Source of the DNA: an uncultured Clostridia bacterium
Lineage (GTDB): Bacteria > Bacillota > Clostridia > Oscillospirales > Acutalibacteraceae
NCBI GenBank assembly: GCA_944382025.1
Contig: CALWMQ010000113.1
Coordinates: 1 to 5,379 of the forward strand
Direction: 5' to 3'
DNA length: 5,379 nt
Shown here: one piece after another, positions 5,368 to 5,379 of the stretch
Position numbering within the stretch: the first letter of the stretch is position 1
Layout: every line of letters starts with the position of its first letter
The notes under the pieces: model-generated
Databases searched by the model: none
The model's input: only the letters and a program-made list of their open reading frames with translations
Told to the model about the DNA's origin: nothing
Translations under genes and position numbers: made by a program

Positions 5368-5379
5368 ACAAAGGGGGAG

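Overview
The window looks like a piece of a Firmicutes chromosome, most likely a gut-type clostridium (Oscillospirales-like). This is inferred from the strong AGGAGG-type ribosome sites, the moderate GC content, the style of the housekeeping proteins and a Gram-positive-type lipoprotein with a Ser/Thr-rich linker. No marker in the window fixes the genus. Most of the sequence is core metabolism; I see no CRISPR array, tRNA, rRNA, insertion sequence or prophage gene.

Layout: (1) 1-407, the 3' half of hisF (histidine biosynthesis), cut by the window edge, with a strikingly G-rich and probably corrupted first ~90 bases. (2) 420-2027, pyrG (CTP synthase), 12 bases after hisF and probably co-transcribed with it. 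(3) 2028-2247, a convergent intergenic region holding a strong hairpin at about 2072-2107 that could terminate transcription from both sides, plus further overlapping inverted repeats. (4) 2248-2811 on the minus strand, a secreted lipoprotein of unknown function with its own good promoter at 2893-2921. (5) 2930-3583, about 650 bases without a confident gene. It contains a minus-strand reading frame interrupted only by two TAA codons over 196 codons, and a competing short plus-strand frame. (6) 3600-5326, a compact folate operon, folP-folB-folK. (7) 5327-5379, an AT-rich tail with a small inverted repeat and a Shine-Dalgarno-like sequence at the very end, suggesting another gene begins just outside.

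The genes supply nucleotide precursors and cofactors. HisF makes imidazole glycerol phosphate and releases AICAR into purine synthesis, PyrG makes CTP from UTP, and FolB, FolK and FolP carry dihydroneopterin to dihydropteroate. folE, folC and the dephosphorylation step are not in the window. The parts that deserve a second look are the corrupted hisF edge, the interrupted frame upstream of folP and the hairpin-rich region after pyrG. I found no convincing novel defence or mobile system.
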